The notes: generated by a model from the sequence alone, not told the origin. Shown: positions 36,351 to 48,007, numbered from the stretch's first letter. The stretch is DNA of 64,000 nucleotides from Mallotus nudiflorus (GCA_947683625.1 CANTUR010000345.1:124001-188000), one strand, 5' to 3'. Numbers and translations are program-made.

Positions 36351-38039
36351 CCAAATCATTTCTCATACATCAAATAATCAAATTCAATCAATATCCTCAA
36401 ATAGGTTAGTAATATAGCCTAAATGCTATAAGCGTACCAGTACATACTCGATCATAGTGTTGCCCACTAAGTAGCACGTTCTATTGATATCCTTCATCAA
36501 AATATAAAGCATACATTCATAAAAGTTAATAATGCATGAATTAAATGAAATAGCAACATAAACTATATATACACTAGAAATATACCAAAAATAAATCAGG
36601 TATATTTCGAGTATAGATACGTCAAATAAATCCAATGAAATTATAAAATAAACTAGAAATGTATTTGAAAACATTTTAAACATAATTCGTTAATAAAACA
36701 TGCATATAGTTTAAAATATACAGAAAATAAACCAAAAATAAACTAAAAATAAACTTAAGTATTAATTAAACCATTTATGCATTTGTAATCCAAATAGAAC
36801 GTATATTTCTAAAATCATGCACCCTAGAGCACATATATATAAAATAGTAACTCGCAATTTATTGCGCTCCTCGAGATGGATCCGATGGGCCTGGTCCATT
36901 AGGCCTTGGTCTCGACGCAACTAAATAAACAAACAACGACAGGAATCAAAATAAATCTAATGGAAACTCCTAAAAACTCGATCTAGATTACTAGACACAT
37001 AATTAAGTCAAAATCCGGCCGGACATCATGTTTTACGAGAATTCTACCGAAAATCCGGCAAAACCTCCCCTGTAAAACAGACATCTCTCTACTCAAAGAG
37101 TAGAGCCGGCCCTGCAAAGAAACACACTTCGAAAATAGATACAAAATTACATTTACAACCCCTCGGTCGGACTCCAAACTATAGTCCACCGATCGAGATC
37201 TACAATTCACAAAACAATATAGAAATATCAAAAATATCCTTATATAACAGAAATACATTTAATAAGTAGAAATTACATAATTAACCCTAAAACACAGTAA
37301 AAACCGATAAAAACTCATTTTATTAGAAAAATCGTATATTATATATATAATTGAAAGTAATTTAAAAAAAATAGTTTTAATTAGTTAAAAATACTAAATA
37401 ATTTGTAGAAATCATTTTTATACCTGAAATAACTATTAAAACCAATTTAATTACATTTTTAGCCAATTTAGGGTAAAATTACCAAAATACCCATATATAT
37501 ATAAATATACCAAAATTAATCCAAAAATTCACAAAAAATAATATAATTGCTAAAAATTAATTTTCTCAACATATATATCAATAATATCAATAAATAAACT
37601 CAATTAACTAATTAATTTCAATTAAAAACACAATTAACCCTATTTTATCAAAATTACATAAACTAAATAAATTCAAAATAAATACATAGAAATTCACAAA
37701 AATTCCAAATAAATTTCTATAATTCATTTCAACACCTATATTTACCATAAAACATAATTTCATAATTTAATTAATTAATTTTCGAAAATAAGAAAATAAT
37801 AATAAAATAATAAAAAAAACCCAAAAATCAAAATAAATTCCAAAAATTCTACAAAAATTCACACATGAAGATTAAGCTAAGGGGAGCAACATTTGTGAAG
37901 AAATTTCTCATGAATCAATCAAATTGAAGCTCAAAAAAAATCAAGAACCCTAATTGGCCAAAATTGCAAAATTGAACCTAAGCAAATCTAGATCATTTTA
38001 AGTGAAACAAAGCTTGGAATCACACTCACCGGATATCAA

Positions 38040-38390
38040 GGAGAAGATAGAGACCAGCGGTGTTGAAAATGGTGGCCAGAATCGGCTTGATCGACGATGG
38101 GACAAAGTTTCGATTTTCTGGCAATAACAGAGGGAAACGTCATTGGAGAAGAGAAGGAAAGGTGGCGGAGCTACTGCCTGGGAAGGGCGGAGCTCAAGGT
38201 GGCACAACGACGGCCTGAAAATGAGATGGCAGGCGGTGGTGATGCCGGAAATCGATCGGGATGCAGGGGAGAGGGATAATGACAAAACGGTAATTTTTGT
38301 TAATTTTATTTTTTGGTTAAATAAATAAGTATATATGTATATATATATATATCCAAACCAAATATTATAATAATATAAATTCCCACACAT
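38040..38390 (-). other. GC-rich block inside the giant LTR
   Basis: A markedly GC-rich stretch (about 38,040-38,280) inside an otherwise very AT-rich LTR. A 130-codon minus-strand frame covers it (37,998-38,390) but shows no recognisable domain, and opposite-strand frames of 60-61 codons overlap it. It could be a transcribed leader, a CpG-rich promoter core or host sequence acquired by the LTR. Coding status is not supported. Confidence 0.35.
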
Positions 38391-39294
38391 AATTTAATAT
38401 ATTAAATAATTTATACACTAAAATAAATAATTAAATAATATTAAAACAAAATAATAAATAATAAAAATTAGGGTAATTAATTAAACCCTAGTTTAATTTA
38501 AATAAATACACATATATACTTTATTTTAGTACTTTAAAAATATATATATGAGCTCATGAAAATTTGAAAATGTACTTAAAGTAATTAATAATAAATAATT
38601 TATGTGTCAATTTCCCCGAAAGTGCAAGTCCCGGGAAAATTTTACGTAAAATACTTAAAATAACATAAAATAATTAAAATCAATTTTAATTAAATAACAA
38701 ACTCATAAAATATCATAAATATATATACAAAAATTATTAACACTGCATATCCCGATGCAGTATTAAAATATTTAAAAAAAACACGGGATATTACATTGAT
38801 TAAATCATATTCGATCTGAGTAGAACCATAAGAATGGTAAAAAATTTTCAACAAGTAAAAATTTTATATTTTAATAAAGTACTTGTTGGTGCCAAATTAC
38901 TTATAGATTTAATGTAACACCCCAATTTAGTTGAAACTCAACACTAATATTCTCAATAGCTCATCAAGAAGAAAATATACTCATAAATCCCATTTTCAGC
39001 ATTCTATTAATAAGACTTAGTGTATTAAACATGCATGTATTAACCAAACAACACACTTATCCATTATAAGAAAAATATATACACATATGGATAAGCCCAT
39101 ATTCACTAAACTATATATACTAAGCTATTCTAGATATTATATGATCACCTAAAAAGCTAAATGTTGGCTCGACATTTACTTTAACATGGAAGAGTGTAGA
39201 ACGATATCCATCCAATCTAAAGATTCACTCCTAAAATAGATTCTCTTAAAAGAAATAGTAATAAAAGAATGAGTATGAATACTCAATGAATAGA

Positions 39295-39990
39295 TTAAGA
39301 ATTAACAATGAGGAACATGTATTTCTTATATATATATTGGATTGCTTTAAGAAGTTCATGGGTTTTGGAGATTAATTGAATCCATTGGTGGATTTGAATT
39401 GCTTTATCTGTATTTTCAACTATAACAAAATCTTCTTGGTTTACTATATCGAACCATGACTTTATGGGTTTAGCAGCATAAAGAGGAGGGGGAACAGGAG
39501 TTTCAACTTTATCTTTATCTTTCTCTTTCTTTTTCTGAACCATTTTGATTTGTTTTGTATAAATTCTCTAAACAAAAAGTTTGGTAGAGAATTTGTATCT
39601 CCTTTATTGAATTCTATATCAAAATCAAAGATACTCAAAATAGCTTTCCATTTTGCAAAAATTTGTTTTGATGCAATATTTTGAACATCTTTTTGTAAAA
39701 CTTCTTTTGCATATTTGCAATCAATGCGGCGTAAAAACTTTTGATTTAACAAATCTGATTGAAATTTGTTTAAGAATACAACTATAAACTAACTCACTAG
39801 CATTTGTTTCCACATCCTTAGGGAGTTTAAGATCAGCTAGATGAAGGCAAAGGATTTCAAGGATATAAGACTTTATCTGTATGACAATATTAGTGTGTTC
39901 ATCAGTCCAAGGGATTGGATTTTTGTTTAACCTGTCATACAGAGGTTTAGCAATTCTATTGATATTAGTACATAAGTCTATATATATATA
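39295..39990 (-). pseudogene. Endogenous plant pararetrovirus (Caulimoviridae) fragment
   Basis: Three minus-strand frames read in order (39,990-39,800; 39,752-39,565; 39,543-39,295) resemble the end of a caulimovirid polymerase: the reverse-transcriptase C-terminus, part of the RNase H, and the short Lys-rich region after it (VQKKKEKDKDK). The piece differs from the Gypsy polymerases elsewhere in the window. It lacks the RT catalytic core, which is cut off at a TA/CA microsatellite (39,978-40,012). It has an internal deletion near 39,770 between the RT end and RNase H, plus frameshifts and a stop. It is a short, non-functional relic. Genus is not assigned; it most resembles florendovirus-like endogenous sequences from memory. 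Confidence 0.7.
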
Positions 39991-40012
39991 TATAGACACA
40001 CACACACACACC
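39978..40012. repeat. (TA)n(CA)n microsatellite
   Basis: 'tatatatatatatatagacacacacacacacac' compound run at the broken 5' edge of the pararetrovirus fragment. Confidence 0.9.
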
Positions 40013-40049
40013 AAATTCAAATAACTTACCACATTTCCATTTCAATATA

Positions 40050-40330
40050 AAGCTTGACCAAATCATAAATAGCAAATCACATTCCTTTCAATGAGCATCA
40101 CATTTATATAAATATTTATCATGAAAATTAAGAGATTTAGTACATTAAATCATAAATAGCAAATCTCGTACTTCTTAAGGAACATCGTATTTATATAAAT
40201 ATTCATCATGAAAATCAAGAGATTTAGTTGATCAAAACATAAATAGCAAATCTCATACTTCTCAAAGAACATCATATTTGTATAAATAATTGTTATCAAA
40301 ATTAGAGATTTAGTACACATTCAAGTTATA
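40050..40330. repeat. 87-bp tandem repeat, about three copies
   Basis: 'atagcaaatc' recurs at 40,069, 40,156 and 40,243, exactly 87 bp apart, with 'catcatatttatataaatattcatcatgaaaat'-like text in each unit. Confidence 0.85.
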
Positions 40331-40344
40331 ATCAACATTTTAGG

Positions 40345-40680
40345 CTCTTTAGTGCTAACCCATCAAATATGTTAGTCTCTAATAGCCTTAAACACACTTA
40401 GGTGGTAACCCATCCAATATGTTACTCCCCCTAAGTGGTCATATAGAAGTGGTCATATAGATTTAAGTGGTAACCCATCCAATATGTTACTCCTCCTAAA
40501 TGTTCATGTCATACACACGTGTAGAGATATCATTAACATTTTAAGCTCTTTAATGTTAAACTATCCAATATGTTAGTCCCCTAAGAGCATTAAACACAAT
40601 TAAGTGGTAACCCATCCAATATGTTACTCCCCCTAAATATTTATATCATACACTCATGTAGAGATCTCATATATCAACCA
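40345..40680. repeat. Clustered 'aacccatccaatatgttac' repeats
   Basis: The phrase 'taacccatccaatatgttactcccc' or a close variant occurs at about 40,352, 40,402, 40,467, 40,552 and 40,604. The first two and last two pairs are about 50 bp apart and the pairs about 200 bp apart, suggesting a duplicated higher-order unit. Confidence 0.75.
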
Positions 40681-41489
40681 TAACATGAGTGTGTATCTTT
40701 ATTATTAAGCAATATATATTTTTGCACTCTTATTTATCAACTCATATCAAAATATAATATATGTTCCCATCAGTCATTAACAAAATAACATTTAGAATAG
40801 CTTTTCAAACTATAATCAAAATTATTCATAATAACCATATCATTTTCAAGTAAACACATATTGATATGTACATATTATATAAATTCTTTTTTATCATAAC
40901 ATCATTAATTAGTAATCTACTCACCTTATCAAAGTAAAATTTACACACAAAAATAAGGAAATTCTTAAAGAGTACTACATGCTTGAGCCTCCCCGATTCG
41001 ATCTCTCTGAGATATCATGCCTTACTTTACCATCTCCGTATTCAACATAAGACATAGCTCAATCTTCTTAAATTTAGTTTCTCCTACTTCCCCTCTTCTA
41101 TTAATTCAAGCTTCAATCATCAATTTACATGATAATGAAGGTTTATCCTAACTAATTATGAGATGGGTGTTGTGTTTTTAGTTGGGATTTAGGATTGAGA
41201 TGCTAGGAATTTAGGTTTAGGTTGTCTCTTCTTTTCCCCCTTTCCTTTTTTTTTCAATCTTATTTTTTTTAGTTCCTCTACATTTTATTTTTGTTCCAAT
41301 ACCATAAATATATGTTTATAGCAAACTACTACTTTAATCCAATAATTAATAAAAATTTTCATATTGATCCCCTTTTTATATTTATGTAATATAAATATCC
41401 CTCTAGTTTATTTAATCAATATTTATAAACTAGAATACTATGCCTATGAAAATGCAATACATGTATGTTATGGGAACGCAAGTCTCACA

Positions 41490-43480
41490 ATTCTCTCCCT
41501 CTTAAGAAATTTCATTCCTGAAATTTACATGCCTACGGTTTCAAACTAGTAAGGATATTGATTTCTCATGTCTTCCTCATGCTCCCAAGTTGCTTTCTTC
41601 CTTGATTGAATTCTCTATAACACCTTAACTAGAGGAATCACCTTATTTCTTAAACCTCTTTCTTCTCTTACAAGGATAGCAATGGTTTTTTTCCCTCATA
41701 ATTTAAATCATCATCCAATTTAATTGGATGTGCTTGCAAAATGTGAGATGGATCACTTTGGTACCTCCTTAACATATAAACATGAAAAATATTATGAATT
41801 TTGGATAGTTCTAGTGGTGATTCCAATCTATAGGCAACTAGCCAACTCTCTCCATAATTTTACATGGGCCAATGAATTTTGGACTCAATTTTCCATGTTT
41901 CCCAAACCTTACTACACCCTTTGATGGAGAAATTTTGAGAACTCCTTTTCCCCAACTTTATATCATATTTCTCTTCACTTGAGATCTACATAACTCTTTT
42001 GTCTACCTTGTATAGTTTTCAATCTATTCTTGAAAATTTTCTATCTTTTTTGTGGACACTTGAACAATTTTTGGACCTATAAGATTTTTTTCTCCTACTT
42101 CACTCCAACATATAGGAGTTTTACATTTTCAATCATACAATGCTTCATATAGAGTCATTTCAAGCTAGAATGGAAACTATTATTATAAGCAAACTCCATC
42201 AGTGGTACATATTTTTTCAACTACCTTTGAATTCAATTACACATGCTTAAAGCATATCTTCCAATGTCAAAATTGTATTTTCTATTTGGACATCAGTCTA
42301 TGGATGAAATGTAGCACTAAATTGAAGTTTAGCACCTAAGCTATATTAAAGACTAGGCCAAAATCTGGAAGTAAATTTTAAGTCTTAATTAGAAATGATA
42401 GACAATGGTGCACTATGCAATCTTAGCACTTCTCTGACATATAGTTTTGTTAATTACTTAAGTAAAATGCTCACCTTAATAGGTAGAAAATGGGTTAATT
42501 TTGTCAATCTATCAATAATCACCCAAAGAGCATCATTTTCTTATTGAGTATGAGGTCACCCTGTCACAAAATCCATTGCAATGTGATCCCATATCCACTC
42601 TGGAATTGCAAGAAGTTGTAAGGTACCTATTGGATATTGATGTTCGACTTTCACTTATTAACACACCAAATATCTAGCAACAAAATTCATAATATTCTTC
42701 TTCATTCTGATCCATCAATATATTTTTTTGTAATGTTCTATACCTCTTTGTGCTTCCTAGATGCATAGAATAAGTAAAACAATGAGTTGTTTCCATGATT
42801 TCTCATTTTAAGATTTCTACATTAGGTACATAAAATATTTTTCCAAGCATAAGAGTACCATCTTCAGAAAAAGAGAAGTTTGTTCAGGCGTTGCTTTTTA
42901 CTTCTCCCATAAACTTTTTAATCCCATCATATTGTCTTTGAATCTTACTAATTCGGTCTATAAATATTTGTTAAATTTTTGGAGTGGCTAATAGAGCTCC
43001 ACAACTATCATGAGTCAATTCTACATTCAAAGCACATAGATCAAAAAGTAATAGAAGCATAGTAGTTTTAATATGAGGTAAAGTACAAAAGGATTTACCA
43101 TTGAGGGAATCCACTACCACATTCACCTTGCTCGGGTGATATTCAATGGTAATGTCATTAACTTTGAGTAACTTTATCCATCTCTACTACTTGAGATTTA
43201 ATTCCTTCTAACTAAAGATGTATTTTAGATTTTTATGATTTGTAAAAAAAGTTGACATTTCACTCCATATAAGTAATGCCTCAAAATTTTCAAAACAAAT
43301 ACAACTGTTACAATTTTTAAGACATTTGTGGGGTATTTAAGCTCATGAGGGCATAATTGCCTTAAAGCATAGACAATCACTTTACCTCGTTGCATAAGCA
43401 CACACCCTAAATAATTTATGAATGCATCACTATATAAAACAAACCCACAATCTTCCTTTGGAAGTGTCAAAATTGGAGCT
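41490..43480 (-). pseudogene. Gypsy chromovirus pol remnant, minus strand
   Basis: Minus-strand remnants in the order expected: RNase H (43,225-43,470: YSDAFINYLGCVLMQRGKVI and LRHYLYGVKCQ), integrase core (WDHIAMDFVTG near 42,580, then VIIDRLTKLTHFLPIK near 42,500), the integrase C-terminal half, and a polyprotein end near 41,500-41,530 just before the purine tract and LTR. Nearly every 20-30 codons there is a stop or frame change. The RT, protease and gag are missing because the upstream part (above 43,480) is replaced by a different element. Confidence 0.82.
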
Positions 43481-43489
43481 AAGATTAAA

Positions 43490-44122
43490 CATGTTAGAGA
43501 GTTACTATGGAGTTATAAGGTGGAACATCATAAATCTTCTCCTTACCAACGATAAGCAAATGGGGCTGTCGAAGCTATAAATAAGAACATCAAGAAGATC
43601 TTGTCAAAGATGACTTAGACTTATCGAGATTGGGCAGAAAGATTTCCATATGCCTTATGGGGGTACCAAACAACAGTCAAAACTTCAACAGGAGCAAATC
43701 CTTTTTCACTAGTGTATCTATTAGAAGTAGTTCTTCCAATCGAAATAAAGATTAAGTCTCTTTAGGTAGTAATCAAATATAAATTGCTAGAAGTACAGTG
43801 GGCTCAATAGAGGCACAACAATCTCACTCTCTTAGATAACTAAAGGCTCAAGGCTCTATACCACACACAGTTGTATCAGGCTCGACTAACCAAGACCTTC
43901 AATAGAAGAGTAAAACATAAGAGTGTGAAAGCAGAAGATTGGGTGCTAAAACAAGTAAGACAGAACATTCCAGACCCTAAAGGGAAACTTAGACCGAAGT
44001 GGGAAGGCCCATACCTAGTCAAACATGTCCTATCAAAAGGAGTAGTTAAGTTAATGGATTCTAAAGGCAATGAATTCTTTGAAACTGTTAATACAAATTG
44101 CTTGAAAAAGTACTATGTCTAA
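43490..44122 (+). pseudogene. Tat-lineage Gypsy integrase C-terminus, partly open
   Basis: Plus-strand integrase end of a Tat/Ogre-type Gypsy element. Recognisable pieces: NGAVEA-type core near 43,565, YRDWAERFPYALWGYQTTVK near 43,622-43,680 and STGANPFSLVY near 43,690. An 83-codon open frame (43,871-44,122) then holds the C-terminal domain (KPKWEGPYLVK-like, with LRPKWEGPYLVKHVLSKG) and ends ETVNTNCLKKYYV, the usual Tat terminus. Stops interrupt the upstream part. It starts abruptly at about 43,485 against the oppositely oriented chromovirus pol. Confidence 0.85.
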
Positions 44123-44640
44123 GGCATAAAAAAAAAATCAATCCCGCTAAGTTGAAAACCTAAAAATGGCAGTTTAGGCAAAAGTTAGGGACTTCTCACT
44201 GAGTTGAAAACCTAAAAACAGTAGCTCAAGTAAAAATTAAGAGAGAGAATATTTAACTAGAAAACCTGAGAAGGCTAGTTAAGGATAGGGGTAACCTCAA
44301 ATTTGAAATTTGTACGAATGCACTTGTACTCTTCTTAAATGATTACAATGAAATGCAAATGATTGCCAATTTATGCAAAATGTCTTTGAAAAGTGCAACA
44401 CATTTTATCATCATGAATTGCATCAAACATGCCTTGCATTTTCTTTCATTACATGACCACGATTCTTACTATCTTCTCTGAGCTTTCTCCTCGAGACCAG
44501 CTACTATCGTCGAAGCCATAAAAAAACCCAGCTAGGTGTGAAAAGCTCTAAAAGGTGACACTTTAGGCAAAAAAAGGGGAGAAAAAAGGTTAGAAATAAC
44601 AAACTAAAAGCAAAAGAATAGATAACAGAACTCCTACTCA
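44123..44640 (+). other. Tat element spacer after pol
   Basis: Non-coding. It contains three imperfect copies of a 'gaaaacctaaaaa...gcagtttaggcaaaa' phrase (about 44,150, 44,195, 44,260, and again near 44,540), a pattern commonly seen downstream of Tat pol genes. Confidence 0.55.
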
Positions 44641-45890
44641 TGTCCATCATGAATAAGCATCCATAGATCCTTGAGCCACCTCGGCATGCTGCATCAAGGC
44701 CTGAGTACATATGAGCAAAGGCAACAGTGCACCAATAATACCTCAGCAAGCCATCCAGATCTCTTAAGATAGATAGCAATCGTATATCACTTATACCCGA
44801 AGGGTTTAGAAAGATAACAACACTTAAGAAATAAAATAAAAGCAACAAGACAACTACTCTGTTGAAACAAGACCATCATTGTACAGAGTCCACATATAAG
44901 AAACAAACTCTATGTAACGGGCGAGATACGAGCAACCAAACTTCATAGGTGTGACTAAACTAAGCAAAATCCATTATGAGGTGCCTCCTCACCATAACAG
45001 TAGAGCACTCCTCCTCACTAAAAGGAACATGCTCTCCAAAAAGGCCCAAGCCTGTAATAGTAGTAAAATCCAAAGGAGTAATAGTTATCTCCCTAATAGG
45101 CAGATGGAAAGTATGTGTTGTGTCCATCCACTGCTCTATCAACGTATACATGGCAATCTGACTCAACGCATATGAGTCATAAGATAATACAGTAATGACT
45201 CCATCAAAGCCCTTCCTAGCAATCATCTGCTTCACACACATCGGGAGTCCTTAATAATACATGCTGACTCTGTTAAAACTACCAGGCAGTATAGTAACAT
45301 ACCTACAAGGCTACAAACAATAGGTATGCTATCAAACATTTGCATAGCTATGAAATACTAACACATCTCTCTTTTTATCATTTAACAAAATTAAGACAAT
45401 AATAAAAGCTGAAAAGAAAAGCATCGCAGTAAGCACTAGCAGACAATCACAAAAAGAAAACAAAGCATGAGTTCTTAGCCATAAGAATTCATAATAAAGC
45501 TATGACTTAATAGATAGTTACAGTAAGAACTATAGAGCTACAACTACAACAACCTCATATAGCAAAATAAACAGCAAAACAGCCAATAAATGAGCTTAAA
45601 AAAAATGAGGGCAAAGAAGGACCAACCTCGTGACAATGATGGACCCAAGCATAAGTCTCCAAGCTATAAATAATAGGGATCATATCTCCCTAGGAAAACT
45701 TATATGGCGGAGAGCTCTAAGCACCATATGTGCTAGTCCCTACAGTGGACATCCTTGCTCCAGTGGCCTCTATAAAATCACCCTCAACATTAAAGTCACC
45801 AAAAATATCCTCCATACCCTCAGGAATGTTGGGGAACTCTATTTTATGCAAAAGAAAATGGAAGTACATAAGCAAAAACATAGCATATAG
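44640..45890 (-). pseudogene. Antisense plant mobile domain (PMD) gene carried by the Tat element
   Basis: Minus-strand frames resemble the plant mobile domain (aminotransferase-like PMD, as in MAIN/MAIL1 and many transposons). Pieces in order: an N-terminal acidic segment (45,717-45,850) leading to IIYSLETYAWVHHCHE near 45,650, followed by a plausible GT donor; the core at 44,960-45,241 with LIEQWMDTTHTFHLPIREIT and GLGLFGEHVPFSEEE; and a C-terminal segment at 44,660-44,830 with RDLDGLLRYYWCTVAFAHMY and CRGGSRIYG. Stops after FMDFA and elsewhere show decay. It lies between pol and the 3' LTR, antisense to the element. Extra antisense ORFs in that position are known in Tat elements. Exon limits are uncertain. 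Confidence 0.75.
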
Positions 45891-46269
45891 CACTCGAAAC
45901 ACAAAAAGGGTTAAGAAAAGCTAAAAAATAATCAAAGAAGTCTAGGCAAAGCCTCCCTAGATCTCTAAAATAACTATTTAAATAGGCTTAGAGGGGAAGG
46001 AGCATGTGACCACGAGACCCTAAAGTGCAGTCACACACACTTCTCCCTTCAACACGCTCTACTATGATTATGCACACACTTCAAGACCTTGCACACTTAT
46101 TTCTACAATCCTAAGCTCTCATTTGAGCATAAGACATGCACCAAACTCACACAAAGGTACACTAATATGAACTTTATATGTCTAAGACACTGCATGTGCA
46201 CCACCTTTTTTAGAAAATTCAATGCCACACGAAAGAAGAAGAGTAAGGAAAATTTACTGTAAGGATATC
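45891..46269. other. Tat element spacer, non-coding
   Basis: No supported gene; CA- and CT-rich phrases such as 'cacacacttc'. Lies between the PMD remnant and the minisatellite. Confidence 0.5.
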
Positions 46270-47775
46270 TCTCTCCAAGTCATCAAAATAATAACATCAT
46301 TACCTCATCATCACTGCATCATTATTGCATCATTACTTCATCATCACTATATCATTAGTACATTATTACTACATCATCACTGCATCATCACTACTACCTC
46401 AAAAGCACTCACTCATTGCTTAGGAGCATTCACATTGCTTAGAAGCACTCTCACATTGCTTAAAAGCACTCATACTACTTAGAAGCAATTTTATTACTTA
46501 AAAGCACTCACACTACTTAGAAGCACTTTCATTGCTTAGGAGCATTCACATTGCATAGAAGCACTCTCATTACTTAGAAGCACTTTCATTACTTAGGAGC
46601 ATTCACACTGCTTAGAAGCACTCTCACATTGCTTAGAAGCACTTTCATTGCTCAGGAGCATCTTCATTTGTGTGACACCTAAAAAGGTTATAACCACATT
46701 CTTATTGCTTAGAAGCACTTTCATTGCTTAGGACCATTCACACTACTTAGAAGCACTCTTACATTGCTTAGAAGCACTTTCATTGCTTAGGAGCATTCAC
46801 ACTACTTAGAAGCACTCTCACATTGCTTAGAAGCACTTTCATTACTTAGGAACATCAACATTTTGCTTAGTAGCATCATCATTTGCATGACACCTAAGAA
46901 GGTTATAGTTGCATTCACATCTACATTTTGCTTAGTAAGCATCCTCATTTGCATGACACTTGAGAAGGATATAATTGCATGTTCATTTGTGTGACACCTA
47001 AAAAGGTTATAGTCGCATTTTCATTGCTTAGTAGCATCCTTATTGCGCATGACACCTAAGAAAGTTATAATCACATATTCATTCATATGACATCTAAAAA
47101 GGATATAGTCGCATGTTCATTTGCATGACACCTAAAAAGGTTATAGTTGCATTGTCATTACTTAATAGCATCCTTATTGCATGTGAAACCTAAGAAGGTT
47201 ATAATTACATGTTCATTCGCGTGATATCTAAAGAGGTTATAGTTGCATGTTCATTTGCATGACACCTAAAAAGGTTATAGTCGCATCTCTCTTTGCTTAG
47301 TAACATCTTTATTTATGTGACACCTAAGAAGGTTATAGTTGCATTTTCATTGCTTAATAGCATCCTTATGCATGTGACACCTGAGAAGGTTATAATCGCA
47401 TGTTCATTCATATGACATCTAAAAAGGTTATAGTCACATGTTCATTTTCATGACAACTAAGAAGGTTATAGTCGCATCTTTCCTTGCTTAGTAGCATTTT
47501 CATTCGTGTGACACTTAAGAAGGCTATAATCACATGTTCATTCACGTGACACCTAAGAAGGTTATAATCACATAATCATCCTCATTTTTCATGACAACTA
47601 AAAAGGTTATAGTTGCATGTTCATTTTCATGACAACTAAGAAGGTTATAGTCACATCTGCATTTTGCTTAGTAGCACTATTATTTTGCATGACACCTAAA
47701 AAGGTTATAGTCACATCTCTTTTTGCTTAATAACATCTTCATTTGCGTGACACCTAAAATGGTTATAGTCATATA
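46270..47775 (+). repeat. Hierarchical minisatellite: 19-bp and 38-bp modules
   Basis: About 46,270-46,395 is CAT/ATC-rich simple sequence. From there to about 46,660 a ~19-bp unit (ATTGCTTAGAAGCACTTTC, with 21-bp variants) is repeated more than a dozen times. After that a 38-bp unit (ATTTGCATGACACCTAAGAA followed by a 'ggttatagtcgcatgttc' half) alternates with single 19-bp units to about 47,775. The array sits between the PMD gene and the 3' LTR of the Tat element. Such hypervariable 3' regions are known in Tat/Ogre elements and can seed satellite DNA. Confidence 0.9.
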
Positions 47776-48007
47776 AATTCTAATGCAATTTTCATAAATC
47801 ATAAGCTTGCATATGTCCTAAATAGCATAATAACAACAATAAATAAAACACAACAATAATAGTTAAATAGTGATAAGACATCTAACGATAACCCATAGGT
47901 AAGTACCTCTCTCCTTACTAAAACATTTTTTGCATCTTTGCATTTGCTTCACATGTATTGACACTAGGGCTAGGTGGCTATGCAACACATGTGAAGCAAG
48001 GGGCAAC
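47776..48007 (+). other. Tat element 3' end with polypurine tract
   Basis: Short non-coding segment matching (as reverse complement) 63,188-63,250. It ends 'gtgaagcaaggggcaac', the purine-rich tract directly before the LTR. Confidence 0.75.

Larger units (their letters stand above)
35540..38795 (-). mobile_element. Giant solo LTR (3,256 bp) with 5-bp target duplication
   Basis: Read on the minus strand it begins TGTAATATCCCGTG at 38,795 and ends GAGTCATGACA at 35,540, so it has TG...CA ends. The five bases on each side are identical: TTGAT at 35,535-35,539 and TTGAT at 38,796-38,800. There is no second internal copy of either end and no gag or pol, so it is best read as a solo LTR left by LTR-LTR recombination. 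Its 3' third matches 4,541-5,682. It contains a GC-rich block at 38,040-38,280 and a duplicated 54-bp unit near 36,256-36,345. LTRs of this size occur in some plant Gypsy lineages (for example Tekay/Del); lineage here is inferred. Confidence 0.85.
38913..41489 (-). repeat. 3' LTR of a minus-strand Gypsy chromovirus
   Basis: Read on the minus strand it starts TGTGAGACTTGCG at 41,489, directly after a purine tract (AAGAGGGAGAGAA), and ends GGGGTGTTACA at 38,913, about 2,577 bp. 'TGTAACACCCC' read on the plus strand is a familiar LTR end in plant Gypsy elements. A related 110-bp piece of the same end occurs at 50,357-50,467. The LTR contains the pararetrovirus fragment and tandem repeats listed separately. 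No matching 5' LTR is in the window. Confidence 0.7.

Noticed and set aside
37998..38390. 130-codon minus-strand frame in the giant LTR
   Set aside because: No recognisable domain; Tyr/Ile-rich start derives from TA repeats and opposite frames are equally open. Kept only as a GC-rich block.
46222..46482. 86-codon His/Ser-rich plus-strand frame
   Set aside because: Translation of CAT-rich simple sequence and minisatellite units.
46395..47775. CRISPR-like array
   Set aside because: Units are contiguous 19/38-bp minisatellite modules without unique spacers, in plant retrotransposon DNA.
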